Assembly: GCF_026626745.1 (NCBI RefSeq)
Contig: NZ_JAPNJW010000001.1
Span: 434,001 to 498,000 of the forward strand
DNA length: 64,000 nucleotides
Direction: 5' to 3'
Source of the DNA: Nannocystis sp. RBIL2
GTDB taxonomy: Bacteria > Myxococcota_A > Polyangia > Nannocystales > Nannocystaceae
Made by a program: the position numbers and the translations under genes. Of the stretch, positions 61,137 to 64,000 are shown one piece after another. Position 1 is the first letter of the stretch. Every line of letters begins with the position of its first letter. The notes beneath the pieces were generated by a model that had not been told where the DNA came from, ran no database searches, and was given only the letters and a program-made list of their open reading frames with translations.

Positions 61137-62314
61137 GACGTCTTGCCTCCGTCGCAAAGCAGCAGCGGTACGATGAGCTCGCAAGCGCCGCACGGCGGTA
61201 CCGTGGCACCCTGCTTGAATTTGTCGATGACTTCTTTACGCGGTCCTTGACGTTCGTCCAGGAACTTGATGGGCGCCTGGGTCTTGCTGCCTCTGTGGCT
61301 GTACCACCGCTCGGTCATGGCCGCGGGAAGAGCATTGTCGTTCAGGAGGAGCAACAAGGTCTTCTGTGCCGCGCAGGTCCCCGGAGGATAGGCCGCGGGG
61401 GTGTTCTTGTCCTTGTGGCGGTTCTCATCGCTGAAGGCCGCGCGCTCTCTCGCTTCCTCCCACGTCTCCTGAAACAACGCGGATTGGCCGAGCCGCGCGC
61501 CCACGCGCTCGTGCATGGCTTTCAACGATGCTTCGTAAGCGTCGTCGAGCTTTTTCTTCCCATCGCCGTACGACAACGTCACGTCCGCGGGGTGGCTCAT
61601 CCCTGCCCCCTTGGCCGCGTTGCACAGCTCGACGGTCGTCGCCGCCGACTGATCCGCGTATTTCTTCCCGCACTTGCACTCGACCACCCCGAGCATCGTG
61701 CTGACGGATATATCGACGGGCGGGTCCATGGCCTTGCCTTGGGCGATCACCGGCTTCACCTGAGCGTCGAAATTCGCTGCCAGCCCGCCTGCGTCGACCT
61801 TCGTCTGCTCCGTCTCGGCCAGCTCTCCGTGGCTCTTCTCGCAGATCGGGCACGGCCCGGCTTCCACGGCCGTCACCATCCCGCTCGCCTGGATCACGCC
61901 GAGCAGCGTCGCCGCGTTGGCCGGCGTCCCGCTCGGGCCGCAGTTGTTGAGCATCGGGTCGCTCAGCAGCTGGACGTTCTTGCCCTCGATCTTGACGTCC
62001 ATCGAGCCGGGCCCGACGAACTTCGTCGGCCCGTGCGTGTTGTTCGAGACGACTCCGCCGCCGGTGGCCTTGCTGGCCATGTCGCCCGTCGAACCGAAGC
62101 TCGCGCCCTTGATCGCCACCTTCTTGCCGGCGATGGTCACCTGCTTCGAATAGCCCTTGGGCGAATCGCTGCTCTTGCCGATGTTGGGCAGCGGCGTCGG
62201 CACGAACGGTGCCGGCGGACCGGGCATCTTGCACACGTTCGGCACAGTCGCCGCGGCCACGCCGTTGCTGCCCGCAGTCACCGGCGTCTTGGGAGGGTTG
62301 ACGGACACGCTCAC
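61118..62314 (-). CDS. PAAR-like (DUF4150) secreted toxin with zinc region and C-terminal deaminase-like domain
   Basis: A 398-residue protein. The GTG start has AAGGAG seven bases upstream. Residues 1-130 are the DUF4150 PAAR-like tip of type VI or similar injection systems (VPNVCKMPGPPAPFVPTPLP, KKVAIKGASFGSTGD, GGGVVSNNTHG, FVGPGSMDVKIEGKNV). Two Cys pairs (Cys155/Cys158, Cys213/Cys215) suggest a zinc ribbon. The toxin end has GTCAAQKTLLLLL (Cys314) and TVPPCGACELIVPLL (Cys375, Cys378), like the C-x-E and PCxxC motifs of nucleic-acid deaminases. The residue where the catalytic Glu is expected is Ala316. Followed by an overlapping SUKH immunity gene. No T6SS structural gene is in the window. 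Confidence 0.72.
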   Translation of the reverse strand: MSVSVNPPKTPVTAGSNGVAAATVPNVCKMPGPPAPFVPTPLPNIGKSSDSPKGYSKQVTIAGKKVAIKGASFGSTGDMASKATGGGVVSNNTHGPTKFVGPGSMDVKIEGKNVQLLSDPMLNNCGPSGTPANAATLLGVIQASGMVTAVEAGPCPICEKSHGELAETEQTKVDAGGLAANFDAQVKPVIAQGKAMDPPVDISVSTMLGVVECKCGKKYADQSAATTVELCNAAKGAGMSHPADVTLSYGDGKKKLDDAYEASLKAMHERVGARLGQSALFQETWEEARERAAFSDENRHKDKNTPAAYPPGTCAAQKTLLLLLNDNALPAAMTERWYSHRGSKTQAPIKFLDERQGPRKEVIDKFKQGATVPPCGACELIVPLLLCDGGKTSCEHKS

Positions 62315-62483
62315 GACATCACTCCTTCGCCCGTTGCCTCGCGCTCGCCTGCCTGCGCGTCCGTGCGCACCGGCGCGCGGGAGCTCGATGATAGCCGCGC
62401 GCCCGCGCCCGTGCAGCCCGCCGCGAGCACACTCCCCGGTTCGCCTCGGCGACCGCCAGTACGACGGGCCGCCCGATGCCGCC
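62315..62483. other. Short gap with the toxin ribosome site
   Basis: Contains AAGGAG at the start of the toxin gene and no other recognised element. Confidence 0.4.
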
Positions 62484-62783
62484 TCACTGCGGGCCGTCGG
62501 TCGGTCGCGTGCCGAACAGCTGGAAGCTCGGGATCGGCGGGCGCTTCGGCGGGCTGCGGATCTGCGTCGCCGGCTCGGGATCCGCGTCGTCGCCGCTGAA
62601 CGTGATCACCTGCGCCGTCGGATCTTTTTTAGAAGGCGCCTCGACCTCGACCTCGACCTCGTGCTGCGCCTGCCCCTGCGGCGGTCCCACCGGCTCGGGT
62701 GCCTCTGCCACTTCTCCGGCCCTGGAGGTGTGGCCGCAGGCGATCAGGACGAGGGCGACGAAGAGCACGGCTCGGGCGGGCAT
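62484..62783 (-). CDS. Small lipoprotein, function unknown
   Basis: 99 residues from the ATG at 62781-62783. Lipobox VLIAC (signal FVALVLIAC). The mature part is short, Pro/Glu/Lys-rich and ends PIPSFQLFGTRP; most of it looks disordered. No ribosome site is clear. It lies just upstream of the toxin-immunity pair on the same strand and could be unrelated. Confidence 0.55.
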   Translation of the reverse strand: MPARAVLFVALVLIACGHTSRAGEVAEAPEPVGPPQGQAQHEVEVEVEAPSKKDPTAQVITFSGDDADPEPATQIRSPPKRPPIPSFQLFGTRPTDGPQ

Positions 62784-62998
62784 GCCCGGGCTCGAACGCA
62801 CCGGCGCGGCCGAAGATTCGAGCGGCCTCAGCGGGCACACCGCCGCTAGCACCGGCCACTGGCGGCCGAGGCCGCTCGCTGAGCTTGTTCTTGTGCTCGC
62901 AGACGTGGGGCGAGCCAGCGCACCGCCGAGCCCGGTGTGCCGACTTCGTCACATCGAAGTAATGGTTATTCGCAAGACTAGCGTCACAAGGCCCGAAG

Positions 62999-63020
62999 GA
63001 CATGCCCTTTCGAGCATGTC
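62999..63020. repeat. CATGCCC/CATGTCC repeat
   Basis: Two units 14 nt apart (GGACATGCCC then GAGCATGTCC), about 25 bases past the stop of the oxidase gene. Confidence 0.65.
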
Positions 63021-63044
63021 CTTTGCGCCCTTCTGAACAGTTCT

Positions 63045-64000
63045 TCAGACCGCAGCGTGCGGCAGGTGGAACCGCGCCACGCGGTCGAGGATCGCCTCGA
63101 ACCCCATGTGCTGCGACGGCGTCGCCGGCACGTAGTGCAGCATCCCGGTCGTCGGGTCGTGCTCGAGCGCCAGCAGGTTGACCTCGCCGTGTTCGTTGAG
63201 CAAGAACGCCGCCCCGGCCGCCAGGTCGTGGTAGAGCTCCATCCCCTCCGTGCGCATCGGCGCGGTCGGCGTCGCGTGTTCCACGTTGGCCAGCGGGAAC
63301 GCCCGCCGTGGCGGCGCTGCCGGCATCGCCGGGAAGCTCCCCGCCGGCGCCCCGCGCAGCGCCTGCCGCTGGGTCGCGTGCCCGGTGAAGAAGCCGCGCA
63401 GGTACTCGTTGGTGAACGTCGCCCCGTCGGGGTCGATGCGGTCGCGCACCGTCAGGAATTGCTCGAGGCGGTTCGCCCCGGCGCCCGCCTTCGCCGTCAG
63501 GAGCGAGTGCACGTATTCGTCGATGCCCGGCACGCTGTCGAGGTACTTGCCCCAATTGGGCAGCCCGCCCCACTTCTTCCAGCCGAGCCCGTGCTCCGGC
63601 GCGTAGAACTCGCGGTTGAACCCCAGGTACTTGTCGGTCAGGTCCCCGTGCGAATAGCTGAGGTACTCGAAGTAGCACGTGTGCTGCGACGAGCCCGCCG
63701 GCGCGTAGGCGGGCGACAGGGTCGCCTGGCTGTTGCGGACGAAGCGGGCGTGGGCGTTGAGGTTCACCGGGTACGGCATGTCGCCCTCGCTGCCGCTGCG
63801 CCACGCCTCCATGCGGTCGACCAATTGATAAAACGCCGCCACGACGTCGGCGAAACCCTGCGCCCCGTCCATCGGCAGCGTGAACTCGAGGTCGAGGAAG
63901 CCGCGGAAGTAGTGCTTCTGATATAAAAACGCGTCCGGCGGGGTGAGCACGACCGGATCGCTGAAGTGGTTCTTCCACTTCATCGTGTGCAGCGCGAAGT
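63045..64000 (-). CDS. C-terminal part of an FAD-linked sugar-lactone-oxidase-like enzyme (5' end outside window)
   Basis: The frame is open through the window edge. Codons upstream of the internal ATG at 63983 read in frame (FALHTMKWKNHF), so the start is beyond 64000. About 318 residues are visible. ARFVRNSQATLSPAY, CYFEYLSYSHGD, LPNWGKYLDSVPG and DPDGATFTNEYLRGFF resemble the substrate-binding and HWxK regions of D-arabinono-1,4-lactone oxidase-type flavoenzymes. The FAD-binding domain would lie upstream. Tentative: a vanillyl-alcohol-oxidase superfamily relative with a longer C-terminal tail. Confidence 0.6.
   Translation of the reverse strand, partial: FALHTMKWKNHFSDPVVLTPPDAFLYQKHYFRGFLDLEFTLPMDGAQGFADVVAAFYQLVDRMEAWRSGSEGDMPYPVNLNAHARFVRNSQATLSPAYAPAGSSQHTCYFEYLSYSHGDLTDKYLGFNREFYAPEHGLGWKKWGGLPNWGKYLDSVPGIDEYVHSLLTAKAGAGANRLEQFLTVRDRIDPDGATFTNEYLRGFFTGHATQRQALRGAPAGSFPAMPAAPPRRAFPLANVEHATPTAPMRTEGMELYHDLAAGAAFLLNEHGEVNLLALEHDPTTGMLHYVPATPSQHMGFEAILDRVARFHLPHAAV

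Noticed and set aside
496..63020. GGACATGTCC matches the p53 half-site consensus
   Set aside because: A bacterium has no p53; the match is a coincidence of a short palindrome.
1..64000. tRNA, rRNA, IS elements, integrases, attachment sites and origins
   Set aside because: None could be recognised; no transposase or integrase motif and no tRNA-like cloverleaf was noticed by eye.

Overview
The window is about 70% or more G+C with strong G/C preference at third codon positions. It is packed with lipoproteins that have long Thr/Ser/Asp linkers, Cys-rich repeat proteins, an ECF sigma factor fused to a membrane-anchored tail, FHA and TPR/HEAT giants and a death-like-domain protein. This gene style fits a myxobacterium, most likely of the Nannocystis group (inference from gene style only). 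No tRNA, rRNA, CRISPR array, IS element or phage gene was seen. Most of the window looks chromosomal and accessory; the only recognisable core gene is an ftsW/rodA-type gene.

Layout. 1-5 kb: end of a lipoprotein gene, a MerR-esterase operon with a clear MerR-type operator, gamma-glutamyltransferase and a histidine phosphatase. 5-13 kb: a zinc-knuckle protein, cytochrome P450, a thioredoxin-like lipoprotein, a barrel-like protein, an ECF sigma factor and a lipoprotein. 13-16 kb: a GlxA-type regulator divergent from a small monooxygenase, a decayed duplicate of the regulator's 3' end, and a short-chain dehydrogenase broken by an in-frame amber codon. 16-24 kb: TPR protein, FHA protein, a death-like domain/TM/LamG protein, a frameshifted CPBP protease, a protein with thirteen Cys-rich repeats and a barrel-like protein. 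24.5-28 kb: a strictosidine-synthase-like lactonase, then a tightly coupled sulfur operon (YeeE/YedE halves plus a persulfide-dioxygenase-like hydrolase) whose middle holds two extra mini-ORFs made by duplication of a start region, then a dual-specificity phosphatase. 28.4-44 kb: small lipoproteins, a truncated metallophosphoesterase, and a 14 kb locus of a HEAT-repeat protein divergent from a 215-residue protein and two TPR proteins of more than 1600 residues. 44-57 kb: S-formylglutathione hydrolase, a TM/TPR protein, FtsW, a small membrane protein, a propeller lipoprotein, a serine hydrolase, a sulfatase-fold membrane enzyme, a Cys-rich lipoprotein and a serpin lipoprotein. 57-64 kb: a lamin-tail lipoprotein, a metallophosphoesterase lipoprotein, a PAAR-like toxin with an overlapping SUKH immunity gene, a small lipoprotein and the 3' part of a sugar-lactone-oxidase-like gene.

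Two window-wide signals stand out. First, more than 25 loci carry short arrays of a CATGTCC/CCTGTCC half-palindrome repeated with a 14-nt period, which folds into hairpins. Most lie just after stop codons or between convergent genes, but several sit inside reading frames. Second, at least 13 genes without a ribosome-binding site have a TAnnnT hexamer 6-11 nt before the start codon, as expected for leaderless transcripts. Five genes or gene pieces are visibly broken, so the region is in flux or contains assembly errors.
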